Part shown: in pieces, positions 1 to 8,440 of the stretch
How the letters are laid out: the number at the start of each line of letters is the position of its first letter
Position numbering within the stretch: position 1 is the first letter of the stretch
Assembly (NCBI RefSeq): GCF_016863115.1
Contig: NZ_BOOG01000030.1
Coordinates: 1 to 64,000 of the forward strand
Origin: Sphaerimonospora thailandensis
Lineage (GTDB): Bacteria > Actinomycetota > Actinomycetes > Streptosporangiales > Streptosporangiaceae
Length of the DNA stretch: 64,000 nt
Direction: 5' to 3'
Program-made: the position numbers and the translations under genes
The notes under the pieces: model-generated
Told to the model about the DNA's origin: nothing
Seen by the model: only the letters and a program-made list of their open reading frames with translations
Databases searched by the model: none

Positions 1-1605
1 GCGGCTGGCGCTCAGGGCCAGGAAGAGGTCGATCCGGTCGGCCATCGATGACAGGTCCTTGCCGGTGAGCTCCTCGATCCGGCGTACCCGATAGCGGACC
101 GTGTTGACGTGCACGTGCAGCCGCTCGGCGCAGCCGTTCCAGGATCCCGCGCACTCCAGGAACACCTCGAGCGTCCGCACCATCTCGGCGCCGTGACGCC
201 TGTCGTAGTCGACCAGCGGGCCCAGCAGCCGTTCGGCGAACGAGCGGCGGATGTCGCCCGGCACGGTCGCCAGCAGCAGCGCATGTGTGTAGATCTCGTC
301 GCTGGTGGCCACTCCCCCGCCGCGTGCCTCGGCCATCCGCCTGGCATGCCCGGCCTCCTCCAACCCGCCGCGGATCGCCTGGGCTCCGGTCAGCGCACTG
401 CTCACTCCGACGGCCGCCGCGATGTCGGGCAGCTGCGCTGCCAGCAGTTCCGTACGCTCCCGCAGCCGCGCCGCCAACTGACCCGCCGTGCCTTCTCCTA
501 ACGGGACCAGCGCGACGGCCTCCCCGAACGACTCCCCAGACGACTCACCGGACGACGCACCGGACTCGGTGCGAACCGCCGCGACCACCCGCCGGTCCAG
601 GATTTCCTCCACCACCCGGCCCCCGAGCAGGGCCGGATCCGGGCCACCGGCCGTCACGGCCTGCCGCACGGTCCCCTGCCGCACGGTCCCCTGCCGCACG
701 GTCCCCTGCCGGGCCGCCGCCGTGGCCGTCACCACAGCGTACGGCTCGGCCACATCGATGCCGCAGGTCCGCAGCCGGGCGGACAGCTCGGCCGGCTCGC
801 CTCCGGCCCACGCGAGCGCGACGAGCTCCTCGGCCAGCCGCCGCTCGACCCGGCGGCCCTCCTCGACGCGGGTGCGGGCCATCGCCACGCACGACGCCAG
901 CTCGAAGCCGATCTCGGCGTCGACCTCGCCGCGGCACACCAGCGCCCACCCCGCGGCCCGGTGCGACCGGTCCACCGCGAACAGCGTGAACGCCTCGCCG
1001 TCCCGCACGACCGCCGGCAGGCGGACCGCGCCCAGATAGGCGCGGGCCAGCCGTACGGCCAGGTCCTCGGGGAGGTCGCCCGCGATCATCGAGCCGACCG
1101 CCGAGACCACGGCCGCGGTGACGCCCAGCTCGCTCTCGATCAGCGAGAACAGCTCCTCCAGTCCCACCCCCTCGGCCACGGCGGCGACGATCCGCCGGCG
1201 GCGGCCGAGCTCGCCGCGCAGGTCTCCGGCCCGGATCCCGGCCAGCCGCCGGCCCACCAGGTCGGTGATCGCGCCGAACGACACCTCGATCGGCACCTCC
1301 AGCAGCGGCAGGCCCCGGTCGCGGCAGGCGGCCACGAGGTCGTCGGGGATCATGCCGAGCCAGGCGTCGCCGGCGCCGAGGGCGGCCACTCCGGCATCGG
1401 CCAGGGCGGCCACGAACCGCTTGGAGTCCGCGGTCTGCCGCCGCCACATGAGACCGGTCAGTACGAGCTCGCCGCCTACCAGGTAGCGCGTCGGGTCGGG
1501 CAGGTCGGTGACGAGGACGTCGCTGATCTCACGGTCCAGCGAATCGTCCCCCGTGAGGAGGCCGAGGCGGAGCTCCGCGACGGCGAGCAGATCCCTCAGC
1601 AGCAC
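1..1605 (-). CDS. PucR-family transcriptional regulator (3' end beyond left edge)
   Basis: Probable regulator of purine/nitrogen catabolism. From a GTG at 1605 the protein begins VLLRDLLAVAELRLGLLTGD, the usual opening of the PucR N-terminal domain (about residues 1-125). The C-terminal helix-turn-helix is visible at about residues 495-525 (HVNTVRYRVRRIEELTGKDL), and the frame is still open at base 1, so only a few C-terminal residues should be missing. No clear Shine-Dalgarno precedes the GTG, so the start rests on the family N-terminus. The middle contains three copies of the pentapeptide GTVRQ encoded by a tandem DNA repeat. It is divergent from a xanthine dehydrogenase subunit gene, which makes control of purine oxidation likely by inference. 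Confidence 0.9.
   Translation of the reverse strand, partial: MLLRDLLAVAELRLGLLTGDDSLDREISDVLVTDLPDPTRYLVGGELVLTGLMWRRQTADSKRFVAALADAGVAALGAGDAWLGMIPDDLVAACRDRGLPLLEVPIEVSFGAITDLVGRRLAGIRAGDLRGELGRRRRIVAAVAEGVGLEELFSLIESELGVTAAVVSAVGSMIAGDLPEDLAVRLARAYLGAVRLPAVVRDGEAFTLFAVDRSHRAAGWALVCRGEVDAEIGFELASCVAMARTRVEEGRRVERRLAEELVALAWAGGEPAELSARLRTCGIDVAEPYAVVTATAAARQGTVRQGTVRQGTVRQAVTAGGPDPALLGGRVVEEILDRRVVAAVRTESGASSGESSGESFGEAVALVPLGEGTAGQLAARLRERTELLAAQLPDIAAAVGVSSALTGAQAIRGGLEEAGHARRMAEARGGGVATSDEIYTHALLLATVPGDIRRSFAERLLGPLVDYDRRHGAEMVRTLEVFLECAGSWNGCAERLHVHVNTVRYRVRRIEELTGKDLSSMADRIDLFLALSASR
661..705. repeat. 15-bp tandem repeat, three perfect copies, inside the PucR gene
   Basis: The unit ctgccgcacggtccc occurs three times head to tail, with a partial fourth copy. 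It is in frame and encodes GTVRQ on the minus strand. The array lies in the central region of the regulator and is a likely site of copy-number variation. Confidence 0.9.
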
Positions 1606-1616
1606 ACGGCACAGCG

Positions 1617-1635
1617 TATTCGGCGAAACCGAATA
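1617..1635. promoter_or_regulatory. inverted repeat between pucR and the xanthine dehydrogenase gene, putative operator
   Basis: TATTCGG and CCGAATA form a perfect 7-5-7 inverted repeat. It lies 12 bases upstream of the regulator start and about 96 bases upstream of the divergent gene. The position suits an operator for the PucR protein, possibly autoregulatory. Binding is inferred. Confidence 0.5.
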
Positions 1636-1730
1636 TTTGGAGAAAGCTACAAGCGTCGATGCCGCCCGTCGCCACGATTCCATGGCGTACGTCGATAGGC
1701 CCGGCCGATTCGCGTTGGTGTACTGCGGAC

Positions 1731-3974
1731 ATGACCATTGAGACCGGGCGCCGCTCGGGCGTCGGCGAGAGCGTTCTGCGGCCGGACGGGACGCTCAAGG
1801 TGACCGGCGAGTTCGCCTACGCCTCGGATCTGTGGCTGGACGGCATGCTGTGGGGGGCGACGCTGCGCAGCCCGCACCCGTCGGCGTGGATCCGATCGGT
1901 CGACATCGGTCCCGCCCTGGCCATGCCCGGTGTGTTCGCCGCGCTGACCCACCGGAACGTGCCCGGCGAGAAATCTTACGGTCTGGAGCACCGGGATCAG
2001 CCGGTCCTCGCCGTCGACGAGGTCCGCTACCAGGGAGAGCCGGTGGCGCTGGTGGCCGCCGACCACCCCGAAACCGCCCGGCGGGCCGCCGCCGCGATCG
2101 TGGTCGAGTACGAGCCGCGCGAGGCGGTGGTCGATCCGATGCGCGCCGCCTTCGACCCGGACTGCCCCGCCGTACACCCGAACGGCAATCTCGTACGGCA
2201 CCAGCCGGTCAGGGTGGGAGACGTCGGCGCGGCCGCCACCGGGGCCGAGGTCGTCGTCACCGGCGAATACGAGGTGGGCATGCAGGACCAGGCCTTCCTC
2301 GGCCCCGAGTCGGGCCTCGCCGTACCAGCCGAGGACGGCGGAGTGGACCTGTACATCGCCACCCAGTGGCTGCACGTCGACCGGGACCAGATCGCGCCGT
2401 GTCTCGGCCTGCCGCCCGGCAAGGTGCGGCTGTCGCTCGCCGGGGTCGGCGGTGCGTTCGGCGCCCGCGAGGACCTGTCGATGCAGATCCACGCCTCGAT
2501 GCTCGCGCTGCGCACCGGCAGGCCGGTCAAGATGGTGTACGGCCGCGAGGAGTCGTTCCTCGGGCACGTCCACCGCCACCCGGCGCGGATGCGCTACGAG
2601 CACGGCGCGACGCTCGACGGCCGGCTGGTCTACGTCAAGGCCGAGATCGTGCTGGACGGCGGCGCGTACCGCTCGTCCACGCCCGCCGTCGTCGGCAACG
2701 CCGCCTCTCTCGGCGTCGGGCCGTACGAGGTGGCCGACATCGAGATCGACGCCTACGGCGTCTACACGAACAACCCGCCGTGCGGGGCGATGCGCGGGTT
2801 CGGTGCGGTCCAGGCGTGCTACGCCTATGAGTCGCAGATGGACCGGCTGGCGGAGGCATGCGGGCTGTCGCCCGTCGAGATCCGGACGCGTAACGCGGTC
2901 TCGCAGGGCTCCAGGATCGCCACCGGCCAGCTGATCGACACACCGGCGCCGCTCGCCGAGATGCTCGCCGAGATCGCGGCCATGCCGCTTCCCGAGCCGG
3001 TCGCCGTCCAAGCGGACCTGCGGCTGCTGCCGGGCGGCGTCTCGCAGACGACACACGGCGAGGGGGTGCGCCGGGGCGTCGGCTACGCCGTCGGCCTCAA
3101 GAACATCTGCTTCTCCGAGGGCTTCGACGACTACTCGACGGCCCAGGTCAGGCTCGAGTCACTGGCCGGCGAGCCGCACGTGCTCGTACATACGGCCGCC
3201 GCCGAGGTCGGCCAGGGCCTGGTCACGGTCCAGGCCCAGATCGCCCGCACCGAACTGGGCGTCGACCGGGTGACCGTCGCCCCGGCCGACACCACCGTCG
3301 GGTCGGCCGGCTCCTCCTCGGCGTCCCGGCAGTCGTACGTCACCGGCGGCGCGGTCAAGACCGCCTGCGAGGCCGTACGGCAGCGCCTGGACGCGATGCG
3401 GGCCGAGCACCCCGGGCTGTCACTCGACGAGCTGCTCGAGCGGTTCGGTCCGATCGAGGAGACGCGGGAGTACCGACATCGGCCGACGGTGCCCATGGAC
3501 CCGGTCACCGGCCAGGGCGACACGCACACCCAGCTCGCGCTGTGCGTCCACCGGGCCGTCGTCGACGTGGACGTCGAGCTCGGCCTGGTCAAGGTCGTCG
3601 AGCTGGCCGCCGTCCAGGACGTCGGCAAGATCCTCAACCCCCTGGCCCTGGAGGGGCAGATCCACGGTGGCTCCGCCCAGGGGCTCGGCCTGGCGCTGAT
3701 GGAGGAGATCCAGGTGCGCGACGGGCGGGTGCTGAACCCCTCGTTCACCGACTACCTGATCCCCACCATTCTCGACATGCCGCCCATGCGGCTGTCGATC
3801 CTGGAGAACCCCGATCCGCATGCGCCGTACGGGCTGCGCGGCGCCGGGGAGCCGCCCACGCTGTCGTCGACCCCGGCGGTGGCGGCGGCGGTGCGGGCCG
3901 CGACGGGCCTGCCGCTCACCCGCGTCCCGATCCGCCCCGAGGACATCGCGCTCACGCCCGCCTCGATCTCCTGA
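1731..3974 (+). CDS. pucD: xanthine dehydrogenase, molybdenum-cofactor subunit
   Basis: Large subunit of a molybdenum hydroxylase, 747 residues, expected to oxidise hypoxanthine/xanthine to urate. The a/b-hammerhead N-terminal domain covers about residues 10-125. Moco-binding motifs include GVGGAFGAREDLSMQ near residue 240 and a C-terminal GAGEPPTLSSTPA containing the expected catalytic Glu. The ATG at 1731 (MTIETGRRSG) is chosen over an in-frame upstream start because homology begins there. The enzyme normally needs separate FAD and 2Fe-2S subunits. Neither lies between this gene and the next, which is convergent, so they must be encoded elsewhere or left of the window. Other xanthine dehydrogenase family substrates cannot be excluded. 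Confidence 0.9.
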   Translation: MTIETGRRSGVGESVLRPDGTLKVTGEFAYASDLWLDGMLWGATLRSPHPSAWIRSVDIGPALAMPGVFAALTHRNVPGEKSYGLEHRDQPVLAVDEVRYQGEPVALVAADHPETARRAAAAIVVEYEPREAVVDPMRAAFDPDCPAVHPNGNLVRHQPVRVGDVGAAATGAEVVVTGEYEVGMQDQAFLGPESGLAVPAEDGGVDLYIATQWLHVDRDQIAPCLGLPPGKVRLSLAGVGGAFGAREDLSMQIHASMLALRTGRPVKMVYGREESFLGHVHRHPARMRYEHGATLDGRLVYVKAEIVLDGGAYRSSTPAVVGNAASLGVGPYEVADIEIDAYGVYTNNPPCGAMRGFGAVQACYAYESQMDRLAEACGLSPVEIRTRNAVSQGSRIATGQLIDTPAPLAEMLAEIAAMPLPEPVAVQADLRLLPGGVSQTTHGEGVRRGVGYAVGLKNICFSEGFDDYSTAQVRLESLAGEPHVLVHTAAAEVGQGLVTVQAQIARTELGVDRVTVAPADTTVGSAGSSSASRQSYVTGGAVKTACEAVRQRLDAMRAEHPGLSLDELLERFGPIEETREYRHRPTVPMDPVTGQGDTHTQLALCVHRAVVDVDVELGLVKVVELAAVQDVGKILNPLALEGQIHGGSAQGLGLALMEEIQVRDGRVLNPSFTDYLIPTILDMPPMRLSILENPDPHAPYGLRGAGEPPTLSSTPAVAAAVRAATGLPLTRVPIRPEDIALTPASIS

Positions 3975-3976
3975 TC

Positions 3977-4996
3977 TCAGGTGATGTCGCGGGGATCACA
4001 GGCGACGCCGTTGCCGTCCACGTCCTTGTACCAGTAGTACTCGGGGTGCACACCCTTCGTGTACGGCCCATAGCCGCTGGCGGTGGCTTCCCGGCAGCTC
4101 GCGAACCTGGGGTGCGTCTGCCCGCCTGTGCTCGCCACCTGGGTGCCCACCGGTTGGGTGGTTCCACCGGCCGTCGGCAGTTGGCCGTCGGACTCTATGG
4201 GAGCCTGGGTGAACGCCGGCCGGGTCGACTGATCGGCGGGCTGGATCGCGGGATCGGTCTGCGGCTGGGTGAACGCGGGCTGGGTGGGCTGATCGGGCTG
4301 GGGCTGCTGGGGGGCGGCGGAACCGGTCAGCAGGGTGAGCAGCGCGTCGGCCTGCTCCTTGGTGAAACCGGCGATGGCCAGGCTGTCCTGGTCGATCTCC
4401 TGAGCGACCCGGGGGGCCGCGACCACCTTCTCGCCCGCGACGACCGCGAGTTGCTGCTTGACGGTCTCCCGGGTGAGGTCGGCGATCTGGTCCAGGTTGG
4501 CCGGGGACAGGACGAGCCGCAGGGAGTAGCTGCCGTCGTTCTCCGGCACCTCCTCGATCTTCTGCACGGTGGTCACCGTCACGCCGGGATCGAGCTGGTA
4601 GCACATGGTGCCCTGGGCGTCGGGGACCCCGTCGGTCCCGGTGCAGGGCGCGGCCCTGACCCCGACCACGGGGGCGAAATGCACGGGCGTCGCCAGTTGA
4701 CGCAGCGACACCTGCGACAGGGGCGCCGCGTCCGGGTTACGGGTCATCACGACCGCCACCGCGCCCAGAGCACCGGTCATCACGACGACCAGGCCGAGCG
4801 CGACGATGAGGGCGAGTGTCGTCCCCCGGGCGGCCTGCGGCTCCTGCGGCCCCTGTGCCTGCGTGGGCGCCGCCGGCTCCTGAACGCCGTCATCGGGCCG
4901 CTCTCCGTCTGTCTCCGGGGCCCCGCCCGCCTCCGCGCCCACGTGCGCTTCCGGGGCTAGGCCTGGCCCGGGCTCCTCCTGGCGCTCGTTTCGCAT
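3977..4996 (-). CDS. membrane-anchored protein with SecD-like P1 region and C-terminal Excalibur domain
   Basis: About 339 residues. An acidic Pro/Gln-rich cytoplasmic N-terminus is followed by one membrane segment (ALIVALGLVVVMTGALGAVA). Next comes an extracytoplasmic region resembling the SecD/SecDF P1 head (GEKVVAAPRVAQEI ... GFTKEQADALL), a Gln/Pro/Thr-rich linker, and a C-terminal Excalibur-type calcium-binding motif (DVDGNGVACDP) preceded by a conserved Cys. The ATG at 4996 has GAGGA just upstream; an ATG at 5017 would add 7 residues. No SecF partner is nearby and the other SecD membrane helices are absent, so it is not a translocase. A role in the cell envelope is inferred. Confidence 0.75.
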   Translation of the reverse strand: MRNERQEEPGPGLAPEAHVGAEAGGAPETDGERPDDGVQEPAAPTQAQGPQEPQAARGTTLALIVALGLVVVMTGALGAVAVVMTRNPDAAPLSQVSLRQLATPVHFAPVVGVRAAPCTGTDGVPDAQGTMCYQLDPGVTVTTVQKIEEVPENDGSYSLRLVLSPANLDQIADLTRETVKQQLAVVAGEKVVAAPRVAQEIDQDSLAIAGFTKEQADALLTLLTGSAAPQQPQPDQPTQPAFTQPQTDPAIQPADQSTRPAFTQAPIESDGQLPTAGGTTQPVGTQVASTGGQTHPRFASCREATASGYGPYTKGVHPEYYWYKDVDGNGVACDPRDIT

Positions 4997-5080
4997 CCCG
5001 TCCTCGATCCCTGCCATCGTCCGCAGAGCCTACCGAGGTACACCAAGGGTGCGTAATCAGTAAGCAAAACGACATCCACC

Positions 5081-5119
5081 CCAACCCCACCCCCGCACCC
5101 CCCGGGGGGATGGGGTTGG
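5081..5119 (-). terminator. terminator downstream of the DUF3105 gene
   Basis: Arms CCAACCCCA and TGGGGTTGG (9 bp perfect) enclose a C-run/G-run core. The hairpin lies 8 bases after the stop of the DUF3105 gene, and a short T-run (GTTTTG) follows on the minus strand. Confidence 0.6.
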
Positions 5120-5126
5120 CTGATCG

Positions 5127-5822
5127 TCAGGAGGCGGTGGGCGACGGGTTCGACGACGCCTGGGGGGCGGCCGACTCGTGCGGGTCCGCGGTCGGCTGCG
5201 GCGGCAGCGGCTGGTCTTCGGTGGTGTCCACGGCGCCGCTGCAGGACGCGCCGAACTCGGGGGTGTAGTTCGGGTTCTGCTTGTACTTCTTGATGTACAC
5301 GGGCAGACGCGGATCGTCGGCGCCGTCGAGCTTCAACTGGTGGTTCCACGAGCTGGCCACGACCTTGGCGGGCAGACCGGGGTACGGGCTGAGCAGCATG
5401 TAGTCGGCGGAGGCCAGCGTCTTCAGCTTGTCCACCTCCGCCTTCGGCAGGTCGGGCTGATAGGTGACCCACACCGCGCCGTGCTCCATCGCATGGACCG
5501 CGTGCTCGCTGTGGATCGGCTTGTCATAGATGCCGCAGTTCTGCCAGTACGGGTTGTGCTCGCCACCCACCGGCGGCGTCTGCTTGTAGGAGACCTTCTT
5601 CGAGGTGTGGGCACCACCCTTGTAGTCGTAACTCGCGACCGCGTCGAGCGACTTGCCCGACCTGTCATTGATCACATAGAAGGCGACCAGACCGACCAGC
5701 ACGACGATGACGAGGCCGCCGACGCCCCACATCAGGAGGGCCGCGCGCCGCTCCTTGCGCTTCTGCTGGGCGCGCATGCGGGCGAGGTGCTCACGTCTCG
5801 CCTGCGTCTTCTCCTTCGACAT
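5127..5822 (-). CDS. DUF3105 family membrane protein
   Basis: 231 residues: a charged cytoplasmic N-terminus, one membrane helix (about residues 29-50), then an extracytoplasmic DUF3105 domain (about 60-200) with conserved PPVGGEHNPYWQNCGIY, HAMEHGAVWVTY and a cysteine near FGASCSGA. The C-terminus is Pro/Ser-rich. Biochemical function is unknown. It is divergent from a DUF305 gene, an association often seen in actinobacteria. DUF305 proteins carry metal-ligand-like His and Met residues, so a joint metal-handling role at the membrane is possible but only inferred. Confidence 0.88.
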   Translation of the reverse strand: MSKEKTQARREHLARMRAQQKRKERRAALLMWGVGGLVIVVLVGLVAFYVINDRSGKSLDAVASYDYKGGAHTSKKVSYKQTPPVGGEHNPYWQNCGIYDKPIHSEHAVHAMEHGAVWVTYQPDLPKAEVDKLKTLASADYMLLSPYPGLPAKVVASSWNHQLKLDGADDPRLPVYIKKYKQNPNYTPEFGASCSGAVDTTEDQPLPPQPTADPHESAAPQASSNPSPTAS

Positions 5823-5968
5823 CCATCCTCCAGCCAGCGATCACGGATTATCCCCCTATGAGGTATGGAGAATAGTGGGTATAGGGATAAACCCCGCGCA
5901 AGCGTGAGACCCATGTGACCAGACGGCTCCGGGCCTCACCGGCGAGCGCGTGGAGTAGCCTGTCGGCG

Positions 5969-6643
5969 ATGACCACCGATACGGGCCTGCCGCCCGACAC
6001 CGTCTCACGGCCCAGGAGGACCACGCCGATCCTCGGGGTGATCGCCGTCGTCGTCGCGGTGGCCGCGGTGCTGCTGTTCCTCACCAGGTCGCAGGCCCCG
6101 GGCGACGCCTCCCCTGAGGCGGGCTTCGCCCGGGACATGGGCGTACATCACGCCCAGGCGGTGGAGATGTCGTTCATCGTGCGGGACAAGAGCACGGACG
6201 ACCAGCTCAGGACGCTCGCCTACGACATCATCACCACGCAGAGCACCCAGCGTGGGATTTTCATGGGCTGGCTCCAGCAGTGGGGCCTCGACCAGGCGTC
6301 CCTCCTGCCGCCGATGACGTGGATGGCCGGGCACGGCGGCCACGGCGGAGCCGGCGCCGCCACGACCGGGTCCATGCCGGGGATGGCCTCCGACGAGGAG
6401 ATGAAACGGCTGAGGTCGGCGGCGCCGGGCAAGGACGCGGAGGTTCTGTTCCTCCAGCTCATGATCCGCCATCACGAGGGCGGGGTGGACATGGCCGAGG
6501 GCCTGCTGAAGCTATCCGGCCGGGCCGAGGTGCGCGCCCTGGCCCAGCACATCGTCAACGGACAGCTGGCGGAGATCAGGCAGATGCGGGAACTGCTCAC
6601 CAACCGGGGCGCCCAGCCCCTGCCCTCCATCCTCGGAAAGTGA
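5969..6643 (+). CDS. DUF305 domain protein
   Basis: 224 residues from the ATG at 5969; an upstream in-frame GTG at 5915 is less likely. One N-terminal membrane anchor (TPILGVIAVVVAVAAVLLFL) precedes a helical DUF305 domain carrying the repeated motif, first GVHHAQAVEMS and then MIRHHEGGVDMAEGLL, which gives a ferritin-like four-helix bundle in known family structures. A His/Gly/Met-rich loop (GHGGHGGAGAA ... SMPGM) sits between the halves and may bind metal. Family members are described around copper and stress functions, but the specific role here is unproven. It is divergently paired with the DUF3105 gene. Confidence 0.88.
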   Translation: MTTDTGLPPDTVSRPRRTTPILGVIAVVVAVAAVLLFLTRSQAPGDASPEAGFARDMGVHHAQAVEMSFIVRDKSTDDQLRTLAYDIITTQSTQRGIFMGWLQQWGLDQASLLPPMTWMAGHGGHGGAGAATTGSMPGMASDEEMKRLRSAAPGKDAEVLFLQLMIRHHEGGVDMAEGLLKLSGRAEVRALAQHIVNGQLAEIRQMRELLTNRGAQPLPSILGK

Positions 6644-6661
6644 TCGGAACCCAGGTGGTCA

Positions 6662-7735
6662 TCAGGCGGTGAGCTCCTCGGCCAGGGCGGCGGCGAAGGC
6701 GTCGACGTCGGCCTCGGTGGTGTCGAAGGCGCACATCCACCGCACCTCCACCATCCCGCCGCCGATCTGCTCGTCCCAGTTGTAGAACCGGAACCGCTTG
6801 CGCAGCCGGTCGGCGACGTCGGCGGGCAGGATCGCGAAGACCCCGTTGGCCTCCACCGGGCGCGGCAGCGTCACCCCCGGCATATCCCGTACGGCGTCGG
6901 CGAGCCGTCTGGCCATCGCGTTGGCCTGGCGGGCGCTGCGCAGCCACAGGTCCCCTTGGAGCAGCGCCTCGAACTGCACGGAGACGAACCGCATCTTCGA
7001 GGCGAGCTGCATGTACGTCTTGCGCAGGTACGGCAGGCCGCGCGCGGCCGCGGGATTGAGCACGACGACGACCTCGCCCAGCAGCAGCCCGATCTTGGTG
7101 CCGCCGAACGACAGCACGTCCACCCCGACGTCGGTGGTGAGCGCCCGGAGCGGGAGGTCCAGGGCGGCGGCCGCGTTCGTGATCCGCGAGCCGTCGAGGT
7201 GGACGAGCAGCCCCAGCTCGTGGGCGTGATCGCAGACGGCCTTGATCTCGGCGGGCGGGTAGAGCGTGCCGAGCTCGGTCGCGTTGGAGATCGACACCAC
7301 GCGCGGCTGCGCCCGGTGCACGTCGCCGAAGCCCCACGCCTGGCGGTCGACCAGCTCGGGCGTGAGCTTCCCGTCCGGGGTGGACACCGGGAGCAGCTTC
7401 AGGCCGCCGGTCACCTCGGGGGCGCCGCCCTCGTCGGTGTTGATGTGGGCGCTCTGCGGGCAGATCACCGCCTCCCATGGGGCGCACATCGAGCGCAGCG
7501 AGACGACGTTGGCGGCGGTGCCGTTGAACACCGGGAACACCTCGGCCTGCTCGCCGAAGTGCCGGCCGAAGAGGTCCCGCAGCGCATCGGTGTAGACGTC
7601 GTCGCCGTAGGGGACCTGATGGCCGCCGTTGGCGAGGGCGATCGCCTCCAGCACCTCCGGGTGCACGCCGGCGTAGTTGTCGCTGGCGAACGTCCTGGCC
7701 GCCGGGTCGTGCCGCCGAACGGCATCCGTTGTCAC
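6662..7735 (-). CDS. threonine-aldolase-like (beta-eliminating lyase family) PLP enzyme
   Basis: 357 residues, fold-type I PLP enzyme of the low-specificity threonine aldolase family. Seen: SDNYAGVHPEVLEAI at the N-terminus, the Asp loop HLDGSRITNAA, and the Schiff-base Lys in LSFGGTKIGLLLGEVVV. The GTG at 7735 is preceded by GGAG at 7-base spacing and overlaps the stop of the SDR gene by 4 bases (GTGA), which implies translational coupling. It is the last gene of a DUF6421 - SDR - aldolase operon. The substrate may be threonine/allo-threonine or a related beta-hydroxy amino acid made by that pathway; this is inference. Confidence 0.88.
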   Translation of the reverse strand: MTTDAVRRHDPAARTFASDNYAGVHPEVLEAIALANGGHQVPYGDDVYTDALRDLFGRHFGEQAEVFPVFNGTAANVVSLRSMCAPWEAVICPQSAHINTDEGGAPEVTGGLKLLPVSTPDGKLTPELVDRQAWGFGDVHRAQPRVVSISNATELGTLYPPAEIKAVCDHAHELGLLVHLDGSRITNAAAALDLPLRALTTDVGVDVLSFGGTKIGLLLGEVVVVLNPAAARGLPYLRKTYMQLASKMRFVSVQFEALLQGDLWLRSARQANAMARRLADAVRDMPGVTLPRPVEANGVFAILPADVADRLRKRFRFYNWDEQIGGGMVEVRWMCAFDTTEADVDAFAAALAEELTA

Positions 7736-8418
7736 GAGAAATCTCCGTCCTTCGGCATCGGCGCGAGGTCGATCCTGCGGCCGTTGAGGGCGGCGGCGTC
7801 CTCGTCCCACAGGCCGGCGACGGCCGCCGCGAGATCCCGCACGTCGGTGAAGTTCTTGAACTGCTTGTCGGGAGCGGCGGCCCGCATCGCGTCGTGCACC
7901 AGCGCGGTCACCACCAGGATCACGGCGGCGGAGGCCGTACCACGCAGCGCGTCGGCGAGCGACAGGGTCCAGGCCTCGGCCGCCGCCTTGGCCGTCGCGT
8001 AGACGGCGTTGCTCTGCGTCGGCCGCTGCGCCGCCCGGGCCGAGACGATGACGAACCGGCCGTCGTCGCCGGCTTTCAGCAGCGGCTCGAACGCGAGCGA
8101 CACGTTCTGCAGAGTCCGGATCAGCAGGTCGTGCAGCACGTCCCAGTCCGCGAGCGAGGTCTCGGCGAAGGTCTTCGAGCCGCGCCAGCCGCCGACGAGG
8201 TGGACGACGCCGTCCACCCGCCCGTGCTCGGCTCTGATCCGCTCGGCCAGCTCGGCCACGGCCGCCGCATCCAGCAGGTCCACGTTCAGGCACCCCTCGA
8301 CGCCGGACCGGTCGACCGCGATCACGGTGTCGCCGCGTTCGGCCAGCCGCCGCACCACGGCCTGTCCGGTCGGGCCGCCTGCTCCCGCGACCAAAATCAC
8401 CCTGCTCATCACGCTCAT
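7732..8418 (-). CDS. SDR family oxidoreductase
   Basis: 228 residues, short-chain dehydrogenase/reductase with the N-terminal dinucleotide-binding motif GAGGPTGQAV. A catalytic Ser lies in VIVSARAAQ and the YxxxK pair in YATAKAAAE. ATGs at 8418 and 8409 are both possible starts. It sits 22 bases after the DUF6421 gene and overlaps the next gene by 4 bases, so the three proteins are probably made together. The substrate is unknown. A beta-hydroxy acid or amino acid shared with the adjacent aldolase-like enzyme is a reasonable guess. Confidence 0.85.
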   Translation of the reverse strand: MSVMSRVILVAGAGGPTGQAVVRRLAERGDTVIAVDRSGVEGCLNVDLLDAAAVAELAERIRAEHGRVDGVVHLVGGWRGSKTFAETSLADWDVLHDLLIRTLQNVSLAFEPLLKAGDDGRFVIVSARAAQRPTQSNAVYATAKAAAEAWTLSLADALRGTASAAVILVVTALVHDAMRAAAPDKQFKNFTDVRDLAAAVAGLWDEDAAALNGRRIDLAPMPKDGDFS

Positions 8419-8440
8419 CCCTTCCGGCCGGCCCGGTTGC

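Noticed and set aside
545-1447. Long Arg/Gly-rich minus-strand frame of 300 codons
   Set aside because: It is out of frame with the clear PucR protein on the same strand and has only the low-complexity composition of a GC-rich shadow frame.
6662-8293. A 543-codon frame that would extend the aldolase-like protein far upstream
   Set aside because: Its first 180 codons overlap the SDR gene in another frame and have shadow composition; the GTG at 7735 with a good ribosome site and a GTGA overlap is the real start.
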